Shown here: piece by piece, positions 19,833 to 28,103 of the stretch
How the letters are laid out: every line of letters starts with the position of its first letter
How positions within the stretch are numbered: position 1 is the stretch's first letter
NCBI RefSeq assembly: GCF_900101625.1
Contig: NZ_FMYZ01000007.1
Coordinates: 124,001 to 188,000, forward strand
Direction of reading: 5' to 3'
DNA: 64,000 nucleotides
DNA from: Cupriavidus sp. YR651
GTDB lineage: Bacteria; Pseudomonadota; Gammaproteobacteria; Burkholderiales; Burkholderiaceae
Notes under the pieces: model-generated
What the model saw: the letters and a program-made list of their open reading frames with translations, nothing else
Database searches by the model: none
Told to the model about the DNA's origin: nothing
Program-made: the position numbers and the translations under genes

Positions 19833-20444
19833 TCAGGTCGCCTTGCGCGAAAAGAGCCCGCGCAGCCAGTCACGCAGCACGGCCCACGCCAACGCCAGGC
19901 CGTCCAGCTCGGGGCGGGGCGCCTCCGCCGGCGGCTCGACAGAAGCCGGCCCTGTTGCATCGGCGGCAGGCGCCGCCGTCTGCGGCACGGGCTCGCTCTG
20001 CAGCCGGGCCGTGAAGTTGGCGACGAACTGCTTGAGCATCTGGTCCGTCACCGGGCCCATCAGGCGCCCACCCAGCGCGGCCGCCTTGCCGCTCATCGTC
20101 ACTTCGCTGCGGCCCGTCAGCTCGCACGCGTCGCCAGCCGGCCGCACGGAGGCAACCAGATCCATCGACGCCGCCGAGGTGCCCGTCGTGTCGGCGCCCT
20201 TGCCACTCAGATGCAGGCTGCGCGCCGCGCTGTCGAGATCCAGCACCTCGATATCGCCCTTGAACGACATCGTGGCCGGGCCGAGCCGCACCGTGATCGT
20301 CCCCTTGTAATGCCGGTCGTCGACGCGTTCGACAATCTTCGCGCCCGGCATGCAGCCCGCCACGGCCTGGATGTCCTGCATCAGCCGCCACGCCTGATCC
20401 GCCGTCGCCGGCACCGGAAATACCTTCTCGAGCACGATTCGCAT
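19833..20444 (-). CDS. coxG: CoxG, SRPBCC-fold membrane-recruitment/quinone protein
   Basis: 203 residues from ATG 20444 (an open frame to 20480 lacks support). Residues 1-150 match the carbon monoxide dehydrogenase subunit G family, an SRPBCC lipid-binding fold (VFPVPATADQAWRLMQDI, CMPGAKIVERVDDRHYKGTI). A Pro/Ala-rich linker follows and the C-terminus is a short amphipathic segment (WAVLRDWLRGLFSRKAT) that could bind the membrane. CoxG is known to anchor the CO dehydrogenase at the membrane and help electrons reach the quinone pool. It sits 63 bp after coxL. Confidence 0.88.
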   Translation of the reverse strand: MRIVLEKVFPVPATADQAWRLMQDIQAVAGCMPGAKIVERVDDRHYKGTITVRLGPATMSFKGDIEVLDLDSAARSLHLSGKGADTTGTSAASMDLVASVRPAGDACELTGRSEVTMSGKAAALGGRLMGPVTDQMLKQFVANFTARLQSEPVPQTAAPAADATGPASVEPPAEAPRPELDGLALAWAVLRDWLRGLFSRKAT

Positions 20445-20507
20445 CGAACCACCCCTGCGTTCGCAGCCTTCCCGGCGCACGCTTGCGCCGTTCGACGCGA
20501 TCCGCCG

Positions 20508-22919
20508 TTACTGCCGCGCCAGCCCGAGCGCGCGGCATTGCTGCCACACGCGATACGCGCTGTGCGGCATATCCATGTGAGTGACGCCCAGATGGGCAAA
20601 CGCATCCACCATCGCGGCGGTGAAGCACGGGATCGATCCGACGTGCGGCGATTCGGCCACGCCCTTTGCGCCGATCGGGTGATGCGGCGACGGTGTCACG
20701 GTGAAATCGGTCTCCCAGTGCGGCGTTTCAACCGCGGTCGGCAGGAAGTAGTCGAGCAGCGTGGCACCCAGCAGATTGCCGGCTTCGTCATAGGGCATCT
20801 GCTGCCCCATGGCGACCGCGAATCCTTCCGTCAGGCCGCCGTGGATCTGGCCTTCGATGATCATCGGATTGATCCGCGTGCCGCAGTCGTCCAGCGCGTA
20901 GAAGCGGCGCACCTGCGTCTCGCCGGTGTAGCGGTTCACTTCGAGCACGCAGACGTAGGCGCCGAATGGGAACGTGAAATTGGGCGGATCGTAGTAGTCG
21001 ACGGCTTCCAGCCCCATCTCCATGCCTTCCGGGACGTTGTTGTACGCCGCCCAGGCCACCTCCTTGACCGTCTTGAACTGCTCGGGCGAGCCCTTGAGCA
21101 CGAACCTGTCGAGATCGAATTCCACATCGTTCGGGCTCGCCTCCAGCAGATGCGCGGCGATCTGCCGGGCCTTCTCGCGGATCTTGCGCGATGCGCGGGC
21201 AATCGCGGCACCCGCCACCGGCGTGGATCGCGAGCCATAGGTGCCGAGTCCGTATGGCGCCGTGGACGTATCGCCTTCCTCGACCGTAATCACCGACGCC
21301 GGGATGCCCGCTTCGGAGGCGATGATCTGCGCATACGTGGTCTCGTGCGCCTGACCCTGTGACTTCGTGCCCATGCGCGCGATGGCCGAGCCGTCCGGAT
21401 GCACGCGGATTTCACACGAGTCGAACATGCCGACGCCGAGGATGTCGCACGCCTTCGACGGCCCCGCGCCGACGACCTCGGTGAAGTTCACCACCCCGAT
21501 GCCCATCAGCCATTCAGCATCCGGATCGGCGCGACGCGCGGCTTGTTCGGCGCGCAGCGCGGGATAGTCGACCGCAGCGAGGACTTTCCTGAGCGCCGGC
21601 TCGTAGTCGCCCGAATCGTATTCGAGCCCGAGCGGCGTCGAATAGGGAAACTGCTCCTTCCGGATGAAATTGCGCAGACGGATTTCCGCCTTGTCGATGC
21701 CAAGCTTCTGCGCCAGCACGTCGACCATCCGCTCGATCAGGTAGACCGCCTCCGTCACCCTGAACGAGCAACGGTAGGCGACGCCGCCGGGAAACTTGTT
21801 CGTGTAGACGCCGTCGACCGATACGAACGCGTTCGGTATCGCATACGAGCCCGTGCAGACGTGGAACATGCCGGCAGGCCATTTGGTCGGGTCGGCGCAC
21901 GCATCGAACGCGCCGTGATCCGCCGTGACGTGGACGCGCAGCGCCTTGATGCGGCCGTCGCGGTCCGCCGCCAGTTCACCCGTCATGTGATAGTCGCGAG
22001 CGAACGCCGTGCTGCTCAGGTTTTCCGTGCGCGACTCGATCCACTTGACGGGCCGCCCCAGCACGATCGACGCGACGATCGCCGTCACATAGCCCGGATA
22101 GACGCCAACCTTGTTGCCGAAGCCACCACCAATGTCGGGAGACACCACGCGGATTTTCGATTCGGGGATCGCCGACAGCAGGCCGACGACCGTCCGCACG
22201 ACATGCGGCGCCTGGGACGTGAGGTAGACCGTCAGATCGCCGCGCACCTTGTCGAACGACGCCACGCAGCCGCACGTTTCCAGCGGACACGGATGCACAC
22301 GCGGATACCACATGTGCTGCGTCACGGTGACGTCCGCGCTATCGAACACGCGATCGGTCTTGTCCTTGTCGCCCACATTCCACGTAAAGATGTGGTTCGG
22401 GTGATGGCGCGCACCGTGCGCGCCCGTCTGCTTGTCGCGAATGTCCTCGCGGATCACGGGAGCGTCGGGCGCCAGTGCCGCCAGCGCGTCGACCACCACC
22501 GGCAATTCCTCATACTCGACTTCCACGAGTTCCGCGGCGTCGGCGGCCACGTAGCGGTCGTCGGCCACCACGAACGCGACCTCCTGATTCTGGAAGCAGA
22601 CCTTTTCATCGGCCAGCACGGCCTGCACGTCGCCAGCAAGCGTCGGCATCCAGTGCAGCTTGAGCGGCTTGAGATCGTCTGCCGTCAGCACCGCGTGCAC
22701 GCCCGGGTGCGCCAGCGCACGGGACTTGTCGATTGTCTTGACGCGCGCATGCGCGTACGGACTGCGCACCATCACGCCGAACAGCATGCCCGGCATCTTG
22801 ATGTCGTCGATATAGGTGCCTTTTCCCTGGATAAAACGCGGATCCTCGCGGCGCTTGCGTGCGCAACCCATACCTTCCAAAGCGGCGAGACGATCGAGGC
22901 TGGCGTCATCTTTTTCCAT
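20508..22919 (-). CDS. coxL: Aerobic carbon monoxide dehydrogenase large subunit, form I
   Basis: Catalytic molybdenum-copper subunit (803 residues; the O. carboxidovorans protein is 809). The active-site loop reads AYRCSFR (Cys384), the signature of genuine form I enzymes; form II enzymes have AYRGAGR. Other cofactor-binding segments are present: SPDIGGGFGNKVG, SQGQAHETTYAQ, and the catalytic Glu756 in GAKGVAESPHVG. With CoxM and CoxS it oxidises CO to CO2 and passes electrons to the quinone pool. The gene starts 17 bp after coxS. The substrate assignment is strong because of the Cys loop and the full accessory set. Confidence 0.95.
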   Translation of the reverse strand: MEKDDASLDRLAALEGMGCARKRREDPRFIQGKGTYIDDIKMPGMLFGVMVRSPYAHARVKTIDKSRALAHPGVHAVLTADDLKPLKLHWMPTLAGDVQAVLADEKVCFQNQEVAFVVADDRYVAADAAELVEVEYEELPVVVDALAALAPDAPVIREDIRDKQTGAHGARHHPNHIFTWNVGDKDKTDRVFDSADVTVTQHMWYPRVHPCPLETCGCVASFDKVRGDLTVYLTSQAPHVVRTVVGLLSAIPESKIRVVSPDIGGGFGNKVGVYPGYVTAIVASIVLGRPVKWIESRTENLSSTAFARDYHMTGELAADRDGRIKALRVHVTADHGAFDACADPTKWPAGMFHVCTGSYAIPNAFVSVDGVYTNKFPGGVAYRCSFRVTEAVYLIERMVDVLAQKLGIDKAEIRLRNFIRKEQFPYSTPLGLEYDSGDYEPALRKVLAAVDYPALRAEQAARRADPDAEWLMGIGVVNFTEVVGAGPSKACDILGVGMFDSCEIRVHPDGSAIARMGTKSQGQAHETTYAQIIASEAGIPASVITVEEGDTSTAPYGLGTYGSRSTPVAGAAIARASRKIREKARQIAAHLLEASPNDVEFDLDRFVLKGSPEQFKTVKEVAWAAYNNVPEGMEMGLEAVDYYDPPNFTFPFGAYVCVLEVNRYTGETQVRRFYALDDCGTRINPMIIEGQIHGGLTEGFAVAMGQQMPYDEAGNLLGATLLDYFLPTAVETPHWETDFTVTPSPHHPIGAKGVAESPHVGSIPCFTAAMVDAFAHLGVTHMDMPHSAYRVWQQCRALGLARQ

Positions 22920-22936
22920 GACGGATCTCCCCGGCG

Positions 22937-23464
22937 TCAGTGCGTATCCGCCATCAGCGGATGCGAGGTTTCAACGGCTTCGCCACGCAGCTTGCGCGCC
23001 GCGTACTGCACCGCCTTCACGATGTTCTGGTACCCCGTGCAGCGGCACAGGTTGCCCGCCATCCAGTAGCGGATCTCCTCTTCACTCGGGTCGGGATTTT
23101 CCTGCAGCAGGCGATAGGCACGCATCAGCATGCCGGGCGTGCAGAAGCCGCACTGCAGACCGTGCTCCTGCATGAAGGCCTCCTGCAGCGCGTGCAGATC
23201 GCCGCCCCCGCCAAGGCCCGCGAGGCCCTCGACGGTGAGCACCTCCGCGCCTTCGGCCTGGACCGTGAGCATCGTGCAGGACTTCACCGACATGCCGTCG
23301 AAGTCGACCGTGCACGCACCGCAATGCGAGGTCTCGCAGCCGATATGCGGCCCGGTGTGCAGGCATTTCTCGCGCAGCGTATGAATCAGCAGTTCGCGCG
23401 ATTCGACCACCACGTCCGTTTCCTTGCCGTTCAGCTTGAACGACACCATGATTTTCTGGCTCAT
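22937..23464 (-). CDS. coxS: Carbon monoxide dehydrogenase small subunit (2Fe-2S)
   Basis: 175 residues. It carries the two [2Fe-2S] clusters of xanthine-oxidase family enzymes: plant-type cluster Cys43, 48, 51, 63 ([11 protein letters not shown]), and the second cluster Cys105, 108, 140, 142 ([15 protein letters not shown]). It moves electrons from the molybdenum site to the FAD of CoxM. Gap of 24 bp from coxM and 17 bp to coxL; ribosome site GAACGAGG lies near the ATG. Confidence 0.95.
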   Translation of the reverse strand: MSQKIMVSFKLNGKETDVVVESRELLIHTLREKCLHTGPHIGCETSHCGACTVDFDGMSVKSCTMLTVQAEGAEVLTVEGLAGLGGGGDLHALQEAFMQEHGLQCGFCTPGMLMRAYRLLQENPDPSEEEIRYWMAGNLCRCTGYQNIVKAVQYAARKLRGEAVETSHPLMADTH

Positions 23465-23488
23465 GCCTCGTTCTCCCGGATTCCGCTT

Positions 23489-24355
23489 TCAGGCGGTTGC
23501 CCGCGAATACGCAACGGTCAGCGCCCGCCGCACCATTTCGCCCGCCATCGCCGTCCTGTACTCGACATCGCCGCGCAGATCCTCGACCGGATCGCACACG
23601 GCCATCGCAAGACGCGCCGCCTCGGCGACCACCGACTCGTCGAAGGGCTTGCCGCGAAGCGCCTGTTCCGCGTCGGTTGCGCGGATGGCGGTCGGCGCCA
23701 CGTTCGTCAACGCAATGCGGACGTCGCTGACGGTATCGCCCGTTCTGCGCAGCGTCACCGCCGCCGCAGCCGTCGCGAAGTCACCGGTCTTGCGCTTCAG
23801 TTTCGCGTAGCAATAGCCGGCGCCGGACGGCGGCATCGGAATGCGAATCTCGGTCAGGATCTCGCCCGGTTCGAGCTGCGTCATGTAGGTGCCCAGGAAA
23901 AAGCCATCGGCCGGCACCACGCGCTCGCCCTGCTCGCTCAGCAGCACGAAGGACGCATCCAGGGCGATCATCAACGCGGGGTGATCGTTGCCCGGATCGC
24001 CATGCGCGATGTCGCCGCCCAGCGTGCCGCGATAGCGCACCTGCGGATCGGAAATCTGGCGAGCGCCTTCGACGATCAACGGACAGCGCGTCTGCAGCAA
24101 TTCGGACCAGATCAGCGCGTTCTCGGTCGTCATCGCGCCGATGCGGATTTCGTTGCCGACTTCGCGGATGCCCTGCAGGTCCGGGAGCTTGCCGAGGTCG
24201 ATCAGATGGCCGGGCTCGGCAAAGCGCAGCTTCATCATTGGCAGCAGGCTGTGGCCGCCGGCGAGCAGCTTGGCGGTATCGCCATGCGCGTTGAGCAGCG
24301 CGATGGCCTCCGACAGGCTGCGCGGAGCGTGATATTCGAATGGACGAGGAATCAC
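23489..24355 (-). CDS. coxM: Carbon monoxide dehydrogenase medium subunit (FAD)
   Basis: 288 residues, FAD-binding PCMH fold. The two CODH flavin motifs are clear: AGGHSLLPMMKLR (32-44) and TLGGDIAHGDPGND (111-124). The start is GTG at 24355 with an excellent AAGGAGG five bases upstream. It is the first gene of the cox operon, giving the canonical order M-S-L. A 120-bp imperfect hairpin element begins 18 bp upstream of the start codon, so the promoter must be beyond or inside that element. Confidence 0.95.
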   Translation of the reverse strand: MIPRPFEYHAPRSLSEAIALLNAHGDTAKLLAGGHSLLPMMKLRFAEPGHLIDLGKLPDLQGIREVGNEIRIGAMTTENALIWSELLQTRCPLIVEGARQISDPQVRYRGTLGGDIAHGDPGNDHPALMIALDASFVLLSEQGERVVPADGFFLGTYMTQLEPGEILTEIRIPMPPSGAGYCYAKLKRKTGDFATAAAAVTLRRTGDTVSDVRIALTNVAPTAIRATDAEQALRGKPFDESVVAEAARLAMAVCDPVEDLRGDVEYRTAMAGEMVRRALTVAYSRATA

Positions 24356-24372
24356 ACGAGCCTCCTTGGTGG

Positions 24373-24492
24373 CTAAGAGGTCGTTTCAAAAAGTTCCTGG
24401 CGTCGTTGCGCGGCCTTGCCGTGCCACTTGTACTGTCTGCGGCCGCGCGCCTAGCCAGGACTGCTTCGCTTCCTTTTGAAACAACCTCTAAG
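24373..24492. repeat. 120-bp imperfect inverted-repeat (hairpin/MITE-like) element
   Basis: The ends CTAAGAGGTCGTTTCAAAA (left) and CTTAGAGGTTGTTTCAAAA (reverse complement of the right) match at 17 of 19 positions. Inner blocks TCCTGGC and GCGCGGCC also occur on both arms, so the whole element can fold into a long, interrupted hairpin. There is no coding capacity. The outer motif recurs as a diverged copy at 38674. It fits a small non-autonomous mobile or REP-like element; the family is not identified. Confidence 0.7.
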
Positions 24493-24500
24493 CGTCAGCC

Positions 24501-24629
24501 TCAATTTGCCTCGATCGAGGACTCCAGGATGCAACGCAGCAATTCGATGCGGTGTCCCGAATGGATGGTCTGCGCGCCCAGAACGTCTGCAGGCAGGCGC
24601 GAAACACCGCCGGCGTTACGGGCGGGCAT
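24501..24629 (-). other. Possible short or remnant reading frame
   Basis: 42 codons from ATG 24629 to TGA 24501 (start MPARNAGGVSRLPADVLGAQ, end ELLRCILESSIEAN). The composition looks more protein-like than the surrounding frames, and it ends 9 bp from the hairpin element. I cannot assign it to a family. It may be the 3' remnant of a gene lost upstream of the cox operon, or chance. Confidence 0.25.
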
Positions 24630-24856
24630 ACCCGCTCCGCAACGCGGCAGCAACGCTTCAAGCTAACTATAGACACTTGAATCCGTACCGACTGATTCAT
24701 CGATAGGTCACGGATAGTGTGCGGATGACCGAGTCGGGGTCGACGGGCGGCTCCGGTTTCCCCGCAGATCGGCGATGAACTTTTCTTGCTCCACAGGCCA
24801 GGAAGCCCGGGGAGAGCCATGAAGCCCCGCTACCCTGCCAGCGGCTGGTTGCCGTC

Positions 24857-25759
24857 TCACACCACGACGTCCACGCCCGCCATCACCCATTCCCGGAAGG
24901 TCTGCAACGCCGGCAGGTGGGCCTTCTGCTCCGGATAGCACAGGTAGTAACCCTTGCGGGCCAGCACCCGCGCCGGATGTGCCACCACCAGCGCGCCGGT
25001 GGCGAGTTCTTCCTCGATCAGGCAACGCGGGATCAGCGCGATGCCCAGCCCGGAGACCGCCGCCTGCGTCAGCAATGAGAACTGGTCGAAGCGTGCGCCG
25101 CTCCATGTCTTGCGCGTGGAAACGCCCAGCTCGGACAACCAGTCCGGCCACGCTTCCGGCACCGTGGTGTGGTGGAGCAATGGATAGCGCAGCAAGGCCG
25201 CCGGGGACCTGGCCACGCCATCGGGTTCATGGGCCAGCAGGCCCGGCCGGCAGACCGGCAGGACCTCGCGGCCGGTCATGTAGTCGGCCAGGCTGCCCGG
25301 CCAGACCCCGTCGCCAAAGCGGATCGCCGCGTCGAGATCGGGCTGGGAAAAATCGTATCCTTGTGCGTGCGGCACGAATTCCAGCGTGACCTCCGGATGT
25401 TTCGCAAAGAACTGTGGCAACCGCGGAATCAGCCATTTGGCGCCCAGCGTCGGCATGCTCGCGATATGGAGGATGCCGCCGCGCCCCTGCCGGGCGATCA
25501 GTTCCACGCTGGCGGCCTCGATCTCGTTCAGGCTCGGCCGAATACGTTCCAGGTAGCGCTCGCCCGCATCGGTCAGCATCAGCCGCTGGCGGACCCGCTC
25601 GAACAGCTCCACCCCCAGGAATGCCTCCAGGCTGCGCACCTGCTTGCTGACCGCTCCCTGCGTCACATGGAGTTCCCGCGCGGCCACCGTAAAGCTGTTG
25701 TGCCGCGCAGCAGCCTCGAATGCCTGCAGTTCCGTCATCGACGGACATAAGCGCCGCAT
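24857..25759 (-). CDS. LysR family transcriptional regulator (GcvA-like)
   Basis: 300 residues. Winged helix-turn-helix at about residues 8-66 (AARHNSFTVAARELHVTQGAVSKQVRSLE), followed by a GcvA-type effector-binding domain (TLGAKWLIPRLPQF, FEFVPHAQ-like, GIALIPRCLIEEEL). It diverges from the Bug receptor gene (25899) with 139 bp between starts, so it most likely controls the receptor and the N-formylglutamate amidohydrolase. It points the same way as cox, but 500 bp separate them. Confidence 0.9.
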   Translation of the reverse strand: MRRLCPSMTELQAFEAAARHNSFTVAARELHVTQGAVSKQVRSLEAFLGVELFERVRQRLMLTDAGERYLERIRPSLNEIEAASVELIARQGRGGILHIASMPTLGAKWLIPRLPQFFAKHPEVTLEFVPHAQGYDFSQPDLDAAIRFGDGVWPGSLADYMTGREVLPVCRPGLLAHEPDGVARSPAALLRYPLLHHTTVPEAWPDWLSELGVSTRKTWSGARFDQFSLLTQAAVSGLGIALIPRCLIEEELATGALVVAHPARVLARKGYYLCYPEQKAHLPALQTFREWVMAGVDVVV

Positions 25760-25898
25760 GATTCACCTCGCACTTCAATACCAATTGGAATGACCTGGGG
25801 ATTTTATTTCGTTTGCAAGCATCTTGCACGGGCGCGCAGAATCGGAAAAACCGCTTTATTCCGAATCGTCCCCTTATCTCCCACCGGAACTCCCCCCG

Positions 25899-26885
25899 AT
25901 GCAACGCCGTCCCCTGCTTCACGTTCTTGCCGCCGCCACCGCGATCGTGGCCACCGGCCTGACCCTGCCCGCCTTTGCCCAGGGCACCTACCCGACCAAG
26001 CCGATCACGCTCGTCGTGCCGTTCCCGGCCGGCGGCACGACTGACATCGTGGCGCGCATCGTCGCCGACAAGCTCGGCCAGCAACTGGGCCAGGCCGTGG
26101 TGGTGGATAACCGCGGCGGCGCCGGCGGCAGCATCGGCACCGGCTTCCTGGCCAAGGCCGCGCCGGACGGCTACACACTCGGCATCGCCACCGCTTCCAC
26201 GCACGGCATCAACCCGGCCGTGTATCCGCGCCTGCAATACGACGCGACCAAGGACTTCACGACGATCACGAACCTGGCCTCGGTGCCCAACGTGATGAGC
26301 ATCCACCCGGGCGTGAAGGCCACCGACATGAAGTCGTTCATCGCGCTGGCCAAGTCGGAGCCGAACAAGCTGGCCTACGGCTCGGCCGGCAATGGCAGCG
26401 TGTCCCACATGATGGGCGAGCTGTTCAAGATGAGCAGCCACACCGAACTGCTGCACGTGCCGTACAAGGGCGTGGGCCCGGCGCTGAACGATGCGCTGGC
26501 CGGCCAGGTGCAGGTGCTGTTCGACAACCTGCCCTCGTCGCTGCCGTTCATCGAAGGCGGCAAGCTGCGCGCACTGGCCGTGGCATCGCCCAAGCGCGTC
26601 GCAGCCCTGCCGAACGTGCCGACGTTTGCCGAACTGGGCCTGCCCGAGGTCAACGACGCCGCCTGGTTTGGCCTGATCGGCCCGGCCAAGCTGCCCGCCG
26701 ACATCCAGGCCAGGCTGAACGCGGCCGCCATCAAGGTGCTGGCCCTGCCCGAAGTCAAGGCCAAGCTGGAAAAGCTCGGCGCCACCCCGGTGGGCGACAC
26801 GCCGGCCCACTTTGCCCAGCAGATCAGCAGCGAAGTGGCCAAGAACAAGCGCGTGGCCGCGGCCGCCAAGATCTCCCTGGATTAA
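25899..26885 (+). CDS. Bug family tripartite tricarboxylate transporter receptor
   Basis: 328 residues from ATG 25899, with a Sec signal peptide cleaved after LTLPAFAQG. The typical Bug/TctC start YPTKPITLVVPFPAGGTTDIVAR follows. Periplasmic solute receptor that normally hands carboxylates or amino acids to TctAB. No tctA or tctB is present, as is common for the expanded Bug families of Cupriavidus and Bordetella. The neighbouring N-formylglutamate amidohydrolase and LysR gene suggest a ligand related to formylated or amidated glutamate, which is inference. Confidence 0.9.
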   Translation: MQRRPLLHVLAAATAIVATGLTLPAFAQGTYPTKPITLVVPFPAGGTTDIVARIVADKLGQQLGQAVVVDNRGGAGGSIGTGFLAKAAPDGYTLGIATASTHGINPAVYPRLQYDATKDFTTITNLASVPNVMSIHPGVKATDMKSFIALAKSEPNKLAYGSAGNGSVSHMMGELFKMSSHTELLHVPYKGVGPALNDALAGQVQVLFDNLPSSLPFIEGGKLRALAVASPKRVAALPNVPTFAELGLPEVNDAAWFGLIGPAKLPADIQARLNAAAIKVLALPEVKAKLEKLGATPVGDTPAHFAQQISSEVAKNKRVAAAAKISLD

Positions 26886-26901
26886 CAACCGGCAACAGAG
26901 C

Positions 26902-27774
26902 ATGACCGAAGCAGACCGAAAGACCGCGGAAAGCCCGTACTTCCTGCAGATGCCGGAAGGCGAGAGCGGCCCGCTCTTTCTCGATTCCCCCCATAGCTGC
27001 ACCACGTATCCGGCGGACTTCCGCTTCGCCGGCAACCTGCCCCTGCCGCTGCTGCGCCAGGCGGAAGACACTTTCGTCGACGAGCTGTACGCTGACGCGC
27101 CCTCGCGCGGCATCCCCCTGCTGTGCGCCGGCTTTCCGCGCAGCTACCTGGATGCCAACCGCGGCCTGGAAGAAATCGACGAGGTTCTCCTCGACGCGCC
27201 GTGGCCCGGCGCCAGACAGGAGACCTCGAAGACGCGGCTCGGCAAGGGGCTGGTCTGGCGCGTGCTGGATACCGGCGAGCCCATCTACGACCGCAAGCTC
27301 CCCGTGGCCGAACTGCAGGCCCGCATCGACCGCTACTACGTGCCCTACTACGCCCAGCTGCAACGGCTGGCGGACCAGGCCATCGCGCGGCACGGCAAGG
27401 TGTGGCACATCAACTGCCACTCGATGCCGAGCCAGGCGGCGCAGTACGCCACCGAGCATCCCGGCCTGCAGCACCCGGACTTCGTCGTGGGCGACCGCGA
27501 CGGCAGCACCTGCGACACCCGGTTCACGGACCGCGTGGAAGGTGTGCTGAAGGAGATGGGCTACGACGTCTGGCGCAACCACCCGTACAAGGGCGTGGAG
27601 ATCGTGCGCGTGGTGGGCCAGCCGCAGGCCAACCGTCACAGCCTGCAACTCGAAGTCAATCGCAAGCTGTATATGGACGAAGTGGGCCTGACCCACAGCG
27701 CCGGATTCGACAAGCTCAAGCGCGACCTCAACGCGCTGATGGACGAGCTGCTGCGCTTCACGCGCACCGCATAA
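26902..27774 (+). CDS. N-formylglutamate amidohydrolase family protein
   Basis: 290 residues from ATG 26902, 16 bp after the Bug receptor gene. Conserved features are DSPHSCTTYPADF near the N-terminus, the AFPRSYLDANR-like block (CAGFPRSYLDANRGLEEID), HINCHSMPS, GDRDGSTCD and NRKLYMDE, all characteristic of the HutG-type (FGase) family, which removes formyl from N-formylglutamate in histidine degradation. No other hut genes are nearby, so the real substrate may differ. Confidence 0.9.
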   Translation: MTEADRKTAESPYFLQMPEGESGPLFLDSPHSCTTYPADFRFAGNLPLPLLRQAEDTFVDELYADAPSRGIPLLCAGFPRSYLDANRGLEEIDEVLLDAPWPGARQETSKTRLGKGLVWRVLDTGEPIYDRKLPVAELQARIDRYYVPYYAQLQRLADQAIARHGKVWHINCHSMPSQAAQYATEHPGLQHPDFVVGDRDGSTCDTRFTDRVEGVLKEMGYDVWRNHPYKGVEIVRVVGQPQANRHSLQLEVNRKLYMDEVGLTHSAGFDKLKRDLNALMDELLRFTRTA

Positions 27775-28103
27775 GCCGATGCAGAACGGGCGCCGCAATG
27801 GCGCCCTGCCCCCGGACGTCCACCGTGCCGGGGGACACTTTCCGTGCGTGATCTCCCTGAATGACCGCGAGGCATGGCCACCACGCCATCGCCATGCATC
27901 GCCATCATTGGCTCGGGGTTCGCCGCAGTTGCGCGGCCGCCGGCTTTTCTGATATTGGAGCGCGTGAGAACGCGGCACGATCGCGTCGGTTGTAAGCAAT
28001 TAGAACGAAGGGTAACAACATTTAGGAACTTGCCCCGGGGGCTTTCCTCTATCATGGCAATCCTTCGCCAACCCTCCTTGCTTCAACAAGCAAAGACGAT
28101 CCC
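27775..28103. other. Intergenic region with two GC-rich hairpins
   Basis: No gene recognised. Hairpins GGGCGCC/GGCGCCC (27788-27806) and CCCCCGG/CCGGGGG (27810-27834) directly follow the amidohydrolase stop and may end transcription, although they lack a proper T-run. The rest should hold the promoter of the lipoprotein gene at 28104. Confidence 0.5.

Larger units (their letters stand above)
24356..24856. other. Intergenic region upstream of coxM
   Basis: About 500 bp between coxM and the LysR gene. It contains the hairpin element at 24373-24492 and a possible short reading frame at 24501-24629 on the minus strand. No recognisable activator site, sigma-54 element or strong -35/-10 pair was found for the cox operon. 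Confidence 0.5.

Noticed and set aside
18558..21362. 934-codon plus-strand frame over coxE, coxD, coxG and coxL
   Set aside because: Shadow of the cox genes, which have Walker, MIDAS and molybdenum-site motifs on the other strand.
20508..22919. Assignment of CoxL as a form II or generic xanthine dehydrogenase subunit
   Set aside because: The loop is AYRCSFR, not AYRGAGR, and coxD, E, F and G accompany it.
24373..24492. Rho-independent terminator for the LysR gene
   Set aside because: Too long and interrupted, with no T-run; the end sequences recur elsewhere, so it is better explained as a repeat element.
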